Shown here: positions 25,748 through 33,390 of the stretch, piece after piece
How positions within the stretch are numbered: the stretch's first letter is position 1
Layout of the letters: the number at the start of each line of letters is the position of its first letter
From: Paenibacillus tundrae
GTDB lineage: Bacteria; Bacillota; Bacilli; Paenibacillales; Paenibacillaceae
Reading direction: 5' to 3'
Assembly: GCF_036884255.1 (NCBI RefSeq)
Contig: NZ_CP145605.1
Coordinates: 2,666,001 to 2,730,000 of the forward strand
DNA: 64,000 nt
Program-made: the position numbers and the translations under genes
Notes under the pieces: generated by a model
The model's database searches: none
What the model was told of the DNA's origin: nothing
Seen by the model: the letters and a program-made list of their open reading frames with translations, nothing else

Positions 25748-26560
25748 ATGAGGCTACTAGGTCAAGGTAACACCGCTGATGTATATGAATATTCACCTAC
25801 TCAGATTATGAAGCTGTACAAAATGGATTATCCATTGGATGCGGTTCAAAGAGAGTTTCGAATTACAAAGTTAGTTCGTGAAAAGGGAGTAAACGTACCT
25901 CAAGTTGAGTCGTTTGTGGAAAGTAAGGGACGTAACGGCATCGTATTCGAGCGAATTGAGGGTAGTACAATGTTGTTACTTATGATCCAGCAGGCTCAAT
26001 TAATTGAGGAGCTGTCAGCGCGTTTGGCACGTTGTCATTATGATCTACATTCTCTAGCTGATCATGAGGGAACGCTCCCAGTACACAAGGAGATATTGAT
26101 AGGTTCGGTTCACCGTGCTCCACTCCTATCAGATCAAGATAAAGAACGAATTATTATGTATATAGCGAGCCTACCTGAGCGCCAGCATATTTGTCATGGG
26201 GACTTTCACCATGATAATGTCATGTATAGTGAAGCCAAAGATCAACTTTGGCTGATTGACTGGATGACAGGTATGTCAGGCGATCCAGCGGGTGATGTCG
26301 CTCCGAGTTGGGTAATATTAATGAGCGGTTCATTACCTGAAGATGTCGATCCCAAGATGAAGTTAGGTTTCGAGGCATCTCGCAATACATTGGTAGATCG
26401 ATATATCCAACATTATCTACAAATCTCCGGCTTACGTTGGGAGGAAATAGACGCGTGGATCTTACCTGTTGCAGCTGCTCGACTGGATGAGCATTTATCG
26501 GAACGAGAGGCTGAGCGAGTGCTTACTTTTATACACGATCGTCTGATTCTGTTAGACTGA
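25748..26560 (+). CDS. Aminoglycoside phosphotransferase-fold kinase
   Basis: A 270-residue protein with the APH fold: an N-terminal nucleotide loop LGQGNTADVY, a lysine in QIMKLYK, a catalytic loop HGDFHHDNVM and a metal site LIDWMTG. Asp of the second motif is present as IDW. Substrates in this broad family range from antibiotics to small metabolites, and there is no sign of a dedicated resistance enzyme. ATG 25748 is preferred behind GGGGAGAG. It appears to be the first gene of a compact run with the large methyltransferase (34 bp later), a phosphatase, an exonuclease and a membrane protease. Confidence 0.8.
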   Translation: MRLLGQGNTADVYEYSPTQIMKLYKMDYPLDAVQREFRITKLVREKGVNVPQVESFVESKGRNGIVFERIEGSTMLLLMIQQAQLIEELSARLARCHYDLHSLADHEGTLPVHKEILIGSVHRAPLLSDQDKERIIMYIASLPERQHICHGDFHHDNVMYSEAKDQLWLIDWMTGMSGDPAGDVAPSWVILMSGSLPEDVDPKMKLGFEASRNTLVDRYIQHYLQISGLRWEEIDAWILPVAAARLDEHLSEREAERVLTFIHDRLILLD

Positions 26561-26593
26561 TTCATTGACATTACATAACGAGGTGAAAGTTGT

Positions 26594-28729
26594 ATGCTGC
26601 AATCATTAGAAGCCATTCAATTATTCAGATCAGAACACATCATAGAGGCAGAACAGCAACCCTGGCTGAAACTGCTTGTGGAAGCAGAGCAAGTGAACAT
26701 TAATCTTGAACGTATTCATTCGATAGCGGAGCTTGAAGAAACGAATCTCGTTTTGGATTATGTGGAACGCACACTTGAGGTGCTGGATCGACTTGAAGTG
26801 TCGTTTTGGGTGCGTGAAATTGTGGAGGAAGTGCTGGCTTGGTCAGAAATTGCCAAAGCGGGATCGATGAACCAACGCCGTGCATGGCAGAGAGCAGGTA
26901 TCAATCTATTCGTGCATAACATCGGTTCTGCACAATTGTACGATCTATACCACAGCAAGGGTCACAACACCAATCATCACACCACACGATATAAGATTAT
27001 TCGAACGTTAATTGCAACCCACGGACTCGTGGGTCAGTATATCCGTGGGGAAATTCCTTTTGCAGAGAACGCACCGCTGCATGCGTTTATTACAAAAGGG
27101 TGGCTGTCCGAGAATGAGCTTCATACCATACTCATGACATTAAACGAATGCATTATTGCTGGCGTTAGTTCTGAATTGTGGCAACAGGTGGGTAGCGAAG
27201 TGCAAGAAATTATAGGCTGGATCGTGACGGAGCCAGATCATCCGGATTGGGTAATGAAGGAACGGTTGTCTCGTTTGAGAAGTGCTTCAATCCGCAAAGG
27301 TGAGGATGTTTATTCCGCTTATCAAGCAATACAAGCTGAGTGGGATATAGAACAGGCACTGTCGCCATTAGAACATCGAACCTTGTGGTATGTAGAGTCC
27401 TCGTTGCAGGACTTTTCATTGCAGGAGATGATTAAGGTTCTGTTGCTGACCATACATCGAGTCCCGACCCAATCACTAGTGCCTAATGGTACGGCGGCTA
27501 CCAATGAACGTCCTGCTTCGCTAGTTCAACACATTAGCTTTGAACCCTTGATGAATAGCATGTATTACGACTACAAAGGGCTTAAGAAACTAAATGTGTA
27601 TAAGAAAAGAATGATTGAAAAGTATCTGGAACAGTGGTCATGGGCGCAGATTGAATCAGATCAAGAGATCATATATCCTCATTTGACGCATCGGGTAGAG
27701 CATAACCCTGAATTACCGGATACCGTATTTGTAAATTTTGAATTTTCGCCGGCTGCAGAGAAGTTAATTGCCTTCTGTATTGAAGCAGAGAAGTCACCCT
27801 TGTATGACAAGGCTGTGCTGCTGTTATTTGATCTGTTTGGATTACGGCGTGATGCTTATGATCGATTTCATAATGAAGAGACGTATCTTGCAGATATGAA
27901 TAGCTCGGGTGACTACAAAAAAGTTCTGCTCGATTATATGGTAGGCAAACGGGTGTTAGATATCGGCCCAGGTGGTGGAGTGTTACTGGACTTGATTGAA
28001 CAGGAGAAGCCTGAGCTGGAGCCGATCGGAATTGATATCTCAACAAATGTAATAGAAGCGTTAGAGCGTAAGAAGCAGTTGGAAGGTCATCGTTGGCAGG
28101 TCATGAAAGGGGACGCACTTCAGTTGCATCAATACGTCCAGCCTGGAACCGTGGATACTGTGATTTTCTCATCCATTCTCCATGAATTGTATTCTTATAT
28201 TGAACAGAATGGTCGAAAATTCAATCAGGATACGGTGATTGCTGCTCTTCAAAGCTCGTTTAACGTGTTATCTCCCGGTGGGCGCATCCTCATCCGTGAC
28301 GGCATCATGTCCGAACCTGTTGATCAGATGCGTCGCATTCGGTTTCTTGAACCTGACGGGATACATTGGTTGGAACGATACACGCAGGACTTCCAAGGAC
28401 GGAAGATAACGTATGAAGCATTGTCTGAGGATGAGGTGCTGCTTCCGATCAATGATGCGATGGAGTTTCTGTACACATACACTTGGGGTGAGGAAGCCTA
28501 TGTGCACGAGATTCAGGAGCAATTTGGCGTATTTACGCCATCTGCTTATGAGCAATGTATTCGTGAAGCGTTGGGCGACGAAGCACAGATCATTACATTG
28601 CAGCATTTCTTGCAACAGGGATACACAGAAGCACTTAGCGGACGAATTGAATTCATGGATGAACAAGGGCGTGAGACTTCACTGCCAGATAGCACCTGCC
28701 TAATCGTGATCGAGAAGAGAAGGGATTGA
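26594..28729 (+). CDS. Large SAM-dependent methyltransferase with unknown N-terminal region
   Basis: A 711-residue protein. The C-terminal third is a class I methyltransferase: motif I VLDIGPGGGVLLDL (about residues 453-466), motif II IGIDIS, a later DTVIFSSILHELYSY and LSPGGRILIRDG. The first ~440 residues do not match any domain I know; they are mostly helical, with a His-rich stretch (HSKGHNTNHHTTRYK) around residue 125. Such a long N-terminal extension suggests a specific substrate-binding or second catalytic domain. It sits between a kinase-fold gene (34 bp upstream) and a histidine phosphatase gene (7 bp downstream), so these probably act together. The substrate is not known. Confidence 0.8.
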   Translation: MLQSLEAIQLFRSEHIIEAEQQPWLKLLVEAEQVNINLERIHSIAELEETNLVLDYVERTLEVLDRLEVSFWVREIVEEVLAWSEIAKAGSMNQRRAWQRAGINLFVHNIGSAQLYDLYHSKGHNTNHHTTRYKIIRTLIATHGLVGQYIRGEIPFAENAPLHAFITKGWLSENELHTILMTLNECIIAGVSSELWQQVGSEVQEIIGWIVTEPDHPDWVMKERLSRLRSASIRKGEDVYSAYQAIQAEWDIEQALSPLEHRTLWYVESSLQDFSLQEMIKVLLLTIHRVPTQSLVPNGTAATNERPASLVQHISFEPLMNSMYYDYKGLKKLNVYKKRMIEKYLEQWSWAQIESDQEIIYPHLTHRVEHNPELPDTVFVNFEFSPAAEKLIAFCIEAEKSPLYDKAVLLLFDLFGLRRDAYDRFHNEETYLADMNSSGDYKKVLLDYMVGKRVLDIGPGGGVLLDLIEQEKPELEPIGIDISTNVIEALERKKQLEGHRWQVMKGDALQLHQYVQPGTVDTVIFSSILHELYSYIEQNGRKFNQDTVIAALQSSFNVLSPGGRILIRDGIMSEPVDQMRRIRFLEPDGIHWLERYTQDFQGRKITYEALSEDEVLLPINDAMEFLYTYTWGEEAYVHEIQEQFGVFTPSAYEQCIREALGDEAQIITLQHFLQQGYTEALSGRIEFMDEQGRETSLPDSTCLIVIEKRRD

Positions 28730-28736
28730 CACATGC

Positions 28737-29324
28737 ATGAGCAACGAGGTCTTGACGACGTTGTATTTTGTAAGACACGCAGAATCAGAGTATGTGGAAG
28801 GGCTAGAGCGTGAACGTGGATTAACAGAACAAGGGAAGCATGATGCCGAGACGGTCTCATGCTTACTTCTTGATGAGAGTATTAATCTATTTTATTCAAG
28901 TCCATATAAGCGTGCGCTGGATACCGTGCAAGGGCTGGCAGACCAAGTCGGAGCTGAGATCGTAACCAATGAAGATTTGCGTGAGCGTGCACTATCCAGT
29001 TCCAATGTGCGACATACCAACTTTCAATCAGCTAAGCGTAAGCTGTACGAAGATCGCTCATTCGCCTTTCCAGGTGGTGAATCCAGCATTCAAGCTCAGC
29101 AGCGTGCAGTTCAAGCTATATCCGACATCTTGGAACGGCATTCTGGGCAAAAGATTGTGATCGGCACACATGGGGATGTCATGACCCTGATCTTCAATTA
29201 TTATGACGAATCCTATGATTATGGCTTCTGGGGGAGTACCTCGATGCCAGATATTTATAAGCTGGAGTTCAATGAAAATCATAAGCTCATGCACGTAAGC
29301 CGGTTATGGGAGCCTAATACTTAG
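28737..29324 (+). CDS. Histidine phosphatase family protein
   Basis: A 195-residue phosphoglycerate-mutase-like phosphatase. The phospho-acceptor is in YFVRHAES near the N-terminus, followed by RGLTEQGKHDAE, YSSPYKRALDT and a second catalytic His in VIGTHGDVM. It removes phosphate from small molecules or proteins; the substrate is not evident. Its start lies 7 bp past the methyltransferase stop. The ATG at 28737 starts the conserved part; another ATG 4 bp earlier is out of frame. Likely one operon with its neighbours. Confidence 0.85.
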   Translation: MSNEVLTTLYFVRHAESEYVEGLERERGLTEQGKHDAETVSCLLLDESINLFYSSPYKRALDTVQGLADQVGAEIVTNEDLRERALSSSNVRHTNFQSAKRKLYEDRSFAFPGGESSIQAQQRAVQAISDILERHSGQKIVIGTHGDVMTLIFNYYDESYDYGFWGSTSMPDIYKLEFNENHKLMHVSRLWEPNT

Positions 29325-29343
29325 AAGTAGAGAGGAGACAGGA

Positions 29344-30012
29344 ATGAAAACTACATTTTTTAATCATACATACACCATCGAAGATCTACACGTTTCGCCT
29401 TTACAGGGACAAACCTATTGCATATTTGATCTCGAAGGCACAGGCATTCTATCCGATCGAGAAAGTGTGACGCAATTTGGAGCGATGTTATTTAACAATC
29501 GTGACCAACTACATGAGACATTCTCGACACTATCACGAGCAGAAAAACCGATTCCGCAACCCGTTGCGCAATTAACGGGCATTACCAATGAGGATATGAT
29601 AACGGCTCCCTCATTTATAGAAGCCTTTCATGCCTTTACCGATTTCATCGGAGATCGTGTGCTTGTGACACAAGCGGGATATGAATATGATTTGCCGATT
29701 TTAAGACGCCATTGTGAGCTGTATGGACTGCCGATGTTTAACAATGATGTACTGGATACCAAAGCTATGTTTACATACATCCATCCTGAGATAACAGAAG
29801 TGATCTCCACGGATTTTCTGATTCAATACTATAGCTTGGATACGGAAGGCATTAAGAGACATGATGCACTCGCAGATTGCACCATTATCGCACTCATATT
29901 CGAACGTATTTTAGAAGAATACCAGGCGCTTGGTCTGAACCATTTTACAGCCGATCCTGCTCGCTCAATGAAACGGTTCGTGATACCAGAGATGTATCTG
30001 AATGATAACTAG
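29344..30012 (+). CDS. DnaQ-like (DEDDh) 3'-5' exonuclease
   Basis: A 222-residue exonuclease of the DEDDh type: ExoI motif IFDLEGTG, ExoII region ending QAGYEYDLPILRRH (the usual HNxxFD is AGYEYD), and ExoIII RHDALADC. It is a single domain without polymerase or helicase fusion, so it may act on RNA or DNA ends. It follows the histidine phosphatase gene by 19 bp and has AGAGGAG before the ATG. Its presence with a methyltransferase, kinase fold and phosphatase hints at nucleic-acid end processing, but this is inference. Confidence 0.85.
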   Translation: MKTTFFNHTYTIEDLHVSPLQGQTYCIFDLEGTGILSDRESVTQFGAMLFNNRDQLHETFSTLSRAEKPIPQPVAQLTGITNEDMITAPSFIEAFHAFTDFIGDRVLVTQAGYEYDLPILRRHCELYGLPMFNNDVLDTKAMFTYIHPEITEVISTDFLIQYYSLDTEGIKRHDALADCTIIALIFERILEEYQALGLNHFTADPARSMKRFVIPEMYLNDN

Positions 30013-30028
30013 GGGACGAACTGAAGTG

Positions 30029-30946
30029 ATGAACCAACTGACGATGAGAAGTGCGGGATGGATCTTTTTTGTGTCCTATGTCATGGGCATTTTGTTCACG
30101 GCGTGGATTAGTTCGAAAGGCAGTCCACATCACGATAATCTAATGTTATTTCTCGCATATGTAGCAGTTGGTCAAATCGTACTCAACGTGATACCAGCTG
30201 TGATCTGGTGTCGATACCGAAAAATATCTCTTCGAACTGCATTTAGGCTACATAAAGTTTCTTTGCGGAATATCATCCTGTCTTTGTTGATATTTGCTCT
30301 AAGTCAGATTATCTTGCTGTTTTTCCACCAGATTACCGAGGTTGTCTCTCAATGGTTAGGGGTTTCATATGCAACATCGCATTATCCGATTGCGGACTCT
30401 CTGTTTTCCTTAGGTATTCTCTTATTAAGCATCGGGATCATTCCTCCGATCTGTGAAGAGTTGTTGTTTCGGGGCGTTTTGCTGAGCGGTTATGGCAAAC
30501 GGGGGTTGTGGTTCGCAGCAATGGTTAGTTCTTTTCTGTTCGCTTTGTTCCACGACAACCCCTACCGATTAATTGAACTATTCGGAGCGGCTCTCGTTTC
30601 AGCTATCATCGTCATTCGCTCAGGCTCCATCATCCCAGGCATTATTGTTCATATGATCACGAACTCCACGTATGTAATTAGCTCATACATCCAGGGAGGA
30701 GATATGCTGGAGGGGATTACTACTTCTGAAGGACCGAGCCTATCCATCCTGCTGTTGACGGGTTTTGCCTCATTCATTACTTTCATGATCTGTAGATGGT
30801 TGTATGCACGGTTTGATCGTCCTGAGACGGAAGTAAGAGCGAAGAGGATTGCTTCTGCCGGAATCCGTTCGTTGGCTTGGATTATACCGATCCTGCTATC
30901 TATAGTCGTGTTTGTTATCAAGTTTTGGATAGGACAATCTGCTTGA
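30029..30946 (+). CDS. CPBP-family intramembrane metalloprotease
   Basis: A 305-residue membrane protein with about eight hydrophobic helices and the Abi/CPBP (Rce1-like) signature: EELLFRGVLLSGY with the paired glutamates and a downstream FALFHDNP. Such proteins cleave prenylated or signal-type peptides and are often linked to bacteriocin immunity or sporulation. The C-terminal half adds further helices and a charged tail. The start is ATG 30029 or GTG 30026; AGGGGA lies 9-12 bp upstream. It is the last gene of the run and converges with the TetR gene. Confidence 0.8.
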   Translation: MNQLTMRSAGWIFFVSYVMGILFTAWISSKGSPHHDNLMLFLAYVAVGQIVLNVIPAVIWCRYRKISLRTAFRLHKVSLRNIILSLLIFALSQIILLFFHQITEVVSQWLGVSYATSHYPIADSLFSLGILLLSIGIIPPICEELLFRGVLLSGYGKRGLWFAAMVSSFLFALFHDNPYRLIELFGAALVSAIIVIRSGSIIPGIIVHMITNSTYVISSYIQGGDMLEGITTSEGPSLSILLLTGFASFITFMICRWLYARFDRPETEVRAKRIASAGIRSLAWIIPILLSIVVFVIKFWIGQSA

Positions 30947-30973
30947 TAAGAGTGATTTGATTAAATTGAATAA

Positions 30974-31000
30974 AGGCTATCAGAACCTACCTGATAGCCT
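30974..31000 (-). terminator. Terminator between convergent CPBP and TetR genes
   Basis: AGGCTATCAG/CTGATAGCCT is a perfect 10-bp stem with a 7-nt loop. On the minus strand it is followed by TTTATTCAATTT, so it best serves the TetR/MFS transcript. Confidence 0.75.
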
Positions 31001-31067
31001 AAATAACCTTATGTCTGTTTACTAAACTTTTCAGACTCAAATATCTTTATTCGGTAAGTCCTCCAAG

Positions 31068-31703
31068 TTAGTCCTCATTACAAGCGTAACGCAACAGCAT
31101 GTCCACCAATTGCTCCGTCATCTGCTCATTCGGTGGAGAAAGTTCGGTTGAACGCCTTGTGACCATCTTCTGAAGTGCACCCATCATCACCGTGAATATA
31201 AACTGAGCAAGCTGAAGTAGAGAAGAGGCATGCTTAATGCTGCCGTCAGCGACCCCTGCGTTAAGCACATCTAACAAAAAGTGATTTTCTTTACCCATCT
31301 GATTGAATCGATCATACGTTTCTCTCAATTCAGGAGTGAAATCATACACCTCATAGTTGATGTCAAATAGTTGAATGAATCGGATATGATCCGGATGGTT
31401 CCGCGCAAAGCTGATCCAGGCATGAAGCATGGCTTCGAGCTGTTCACGACCATTTAACTCTGTACTGCCTGAGAGACTAACATGATCCGTTAAATTCACA
31501 ACCAATTGCATTTGAATAGTGAGAAGCAGCTCATCGAGCGACTGAAAGTGCTTATAAAAGGTTACGCGGCTTAGCTCTGCCTTGGAGCAAACGTCCTTGA
31601 TCTTCACCTGAAGCAGTCCGTGCTTCAAAAAGAGCTCTTTGCCTGCTGCGATCAGGTCATCACGATGTTTATTTCTAATCTGTTGATGCCAGTTTTCATT
31701 CAC
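31068..31703 (-). CDS. TetR-family transcriptional regulator
   Basis: A 211-residue TetR protein: helix-turn-helix around AGKELFLKHGLLQVKIKDVC, then SRVTFYKHFQSLDELL, and a mostly helical C-terminal ligand domain. It starts at GTG 31703, overlapping the 3' end of the MFS gene by 8 bp, and gives the usual length before the helix-turn-helix. It most likely represses the MFS exporter operon, whose promoter has a dyad just past the -10. The substrate is unknown. An upstream frame extension of 12 residues is not conserved. Confidence 0.85.
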   Translation of the reverse strand: MNENWHQQIRNKHRDDLIAAGKELFLKHGLLQVKIKDVCSKAELSRVTFYKHFQSLDELLLTIQMQLVVNLTDHVSLSGSTELNGREQLEAMLHAWISFARNHPDHIRFIQLFDINYEVYDFTPELRETYDRFNQMGKENHFLLDVLNAGVADGSIKHASSLLQLAQFIFTVMMGALQKMVTRRSTELSPPNEQMTEQLVDMLLRYACNED

Positions 31704-32898
31704 TAGTAGTTTGTAATCCTTTCTTGGACCGACGTGCATTGAGCGTTAGCGATAGTGCAGCAAGAAGCATAATTGCACCAAAAATATACGGGAAGTTCAA
31801 GTTTTTGTCAAACAATAGTCCTGCAACAAGTGGCCCAAATACAGTACCCAAACTGGAATACGTCGTATTTAAACCCGAAGCGTATCCTTGTCGATCCCCA
31901 GCGTTTTTGGAAATGAGTGTACTGACTGACGGTCGTAAAAATGCATTAAAAGCAAAAAATAACGCAGAGGCGAACAATAGATACACTAAGTTAACCTTAA
32001 TTAACATAAGTAGTAGTGCAATCGGTGCCATGATTAGAGAGAGCCGAATAAGCTTAATTTCGCCGATTCTTCGCACTGACCAATCAAGCAGCCAGATCTG
32101 AACGACGATACCGATGATGGCTCCCATCGTAATAATAATGGAAATGGTTGCAGCGTCGAAGCCATATTTTTGCTCTGCAAAAAGAGAGAATACGGTCTCA
32201 TAACTCATCAGACCAAAGGTCATCACGAGAAGCAGAAGCAAATATTTGAAGTAAGGGACTTGAAATGAGCTCCAGATGTGCTTGCCCAGATGATTACCTT
32301 TCTTCTTCGTCTGAGGAAGGGTTCTTTTTTCCGGAGGTAACGTCTCTGGCAGAAGTAGAGTAAGCATACCTGCGACAAGCCCTAGACCAGCCGCGAAGAA
32401 ATAAGGCATACGAATGCCCATCTCAGCGATGAAGCCGCCAAGACCAGGTCCGAGTACCATACCCAGATTCATGGCTGCGCCGAAATAGCCCATACCCTTG
32501 GCGCGTGTCTCTGGGGTCGTAATATCGGCGACATATGCGAGGTTGGCAGGAACCATCAAACCTAAGCTGATTCCACCGATAAAACGTGCGATGTATAGGA
32601 GCGGCAACGACGTGGATAGGGCAAATATGATATCCGAAACAACGGAGAGAAACATGCCGGCCATGATTAATTTTTTGCGACCAAAGCGATCAGCCCATTG
32701 TCCACCAAGCGGTGAAAATAAAAATTGAGCGGCCCCAAAGGCAGCTACCAAAAATCCAGCGACTGTACCTCCCGCATGAAATAACTTCAAATACTCTGGC
32801 AGTATGGGAATGAGCATACCCTGACCTAATAAAGCAATAAACAGATTTAACATCAGAATCAAAAGCGGGAAACGAACAGATTTTGGCAATGTACCCAT
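31696..32898 (-). CDS. MFS multidrug exporter
   Basis: A 400-residue 12-helix major facilitator protein of the drug:H+ antiporter (DHA1, NorA/MdtG-like) type. Motif A is GGQWADRFGRKKLIMAG, with MPANLAYVADIT-type motif C region (MNLGMVLGPGLGGFIA). It exports drugs or toxic metabolites from the cytosol. ATG 32898 follows AAAGGAG. It is the first gene of a two-gene operon with the TetR regulator, and has its own promoter with an overlapping dyad. Confidence 0.88.
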   Translation of the reverse strand: MGTLPKSVRFPLLILMLNLFIALLGQGMLIPILPEYLKLFHAGGTVAGFLVAAFGAAQFLFSPLGGQWADRFGRKKLIMAGMFLSVVSDIIFALSTSLPLLYIARFIGGISLGLMVPANLAYVADITTPETRAKGMGYFGAAMNLGMVLGPGLGGFIAEMGIRMPYFFAAGLGLVAGMLTLLLPETLPPEKRTLPQTKKKGNHLGKHIWSSFQVPYFKYLLLLLVMTFGLMSYETVFSLFAEQKYGFDAATISIIITMGAIIGIVVQIWLLDWSVRRIGEIKLIRLSLIMAPIALLLMLIKVNLVYLLFASALFFAFNAFLRPSVSTLISKNAGDRQGYASGLNTTYSSLGTVFGPLVAGLLFDKNLNFPYIFGAIMLLAALSLTLNARRSKKGLQTTSE

Positions 32899-32935
32899 GA
32901 ACGTATATTTCTCCTTTGTTTACACGGTGTTAACC

Positions 32936-32982
32936 TTTACGATATGTAAACCATAATAATGCAATATAATTGATTTTGTAAA
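32936..32982 (-). promoter_or_regulatory. Promoter and dyad operator of the MFS-tetR operon
   Basis: On the minus strand TTTACA (32982-32977) and TATTAT (32958-32953) are 18 bp apart. Directly downstream of the -10, TTTAC-GATAT-GTAAA (32936-32950) is a 5-5-5 inverted repeat over the expected start site. TetR autoregulation is the simplest reading. Confidence 0.55.
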
Positions 32983-33001
32983 TCATTTTTTTGGGGGAAG
33001 G

Positions 33002-33136
33002 GTGAGTCTTATTGATCAATCACAACAACCTGAAGAGTACCGAGATCCAATGAATTATGACCTTGAGTTCGGCGATGAGACGAACAGACACATTCTTATC
33101 TGGAGATGGCAAGATCTAATCCTAGCAAAGTGTTAG
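33002..33136 (+). pseudogene. N-terminal remnant of a SAM methyltransferase
   Basis: A 44-codon frame from a GTG (33002) to a TAG (33136). It encodes a sequence with EEYRDPMNYDLEFGD, which resembles the start of a class I methyltransferase (family text of the type YDDPENYDLEYGDF). The frame dies right where the interspersed repeat at 33140 begins, and no methyltransferase core follows. I read it as a decayed, truncated gene. The match is by eye and short. Confidence 0.4.
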
Positions 33137-33139
33137 ATC

Positions 33140-33275
33140 ATGCATTGGGTCACAATTCGAGATTGGGGTAGCATCCACTCCTCTCGGCTAAGTCTCATAT
33201 TCGATGCTGAGAGGCCGCAAGGCACCCTTTGTAATCAAAAGCGGACTTTTTTCGAACAATCTCTTACATAGAAAA
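33140..33275 (-). repeat. Inverted copy of the TATAGAGGTTGTT repeat family
   Basis: Read on the minus strand it begins ATTGTTCGAAAAAAGTCCGC and continues TTTTGATTACAAAGGGTGCC, matching the left part of the repeat at 18435 (GTTGTTCAAAAAGTCCGCTT). It ends in a stem CCTCTCGGC/GCTGAGAGG and adjoins a broken methyltransferase remnant. Confidence 0.65.
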
Positions 33276-33390
33276 TACTCAAGCAGATGTCCTTGATTGC
33301 AGGAGTGCGACATATCTTAGAGTGAAGGACGATTCGCAAGGGTCAAATGCCTTTAAGCACAGCCATATCATGGCAGATGGGAGAGCTGTA

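Noticed and set aside
25748-26560. Antibiotic resistance kinase
   Set aside because: Only the general APH fold is visible; no feature points to a specific aminoglycoside or macrolide kinase.
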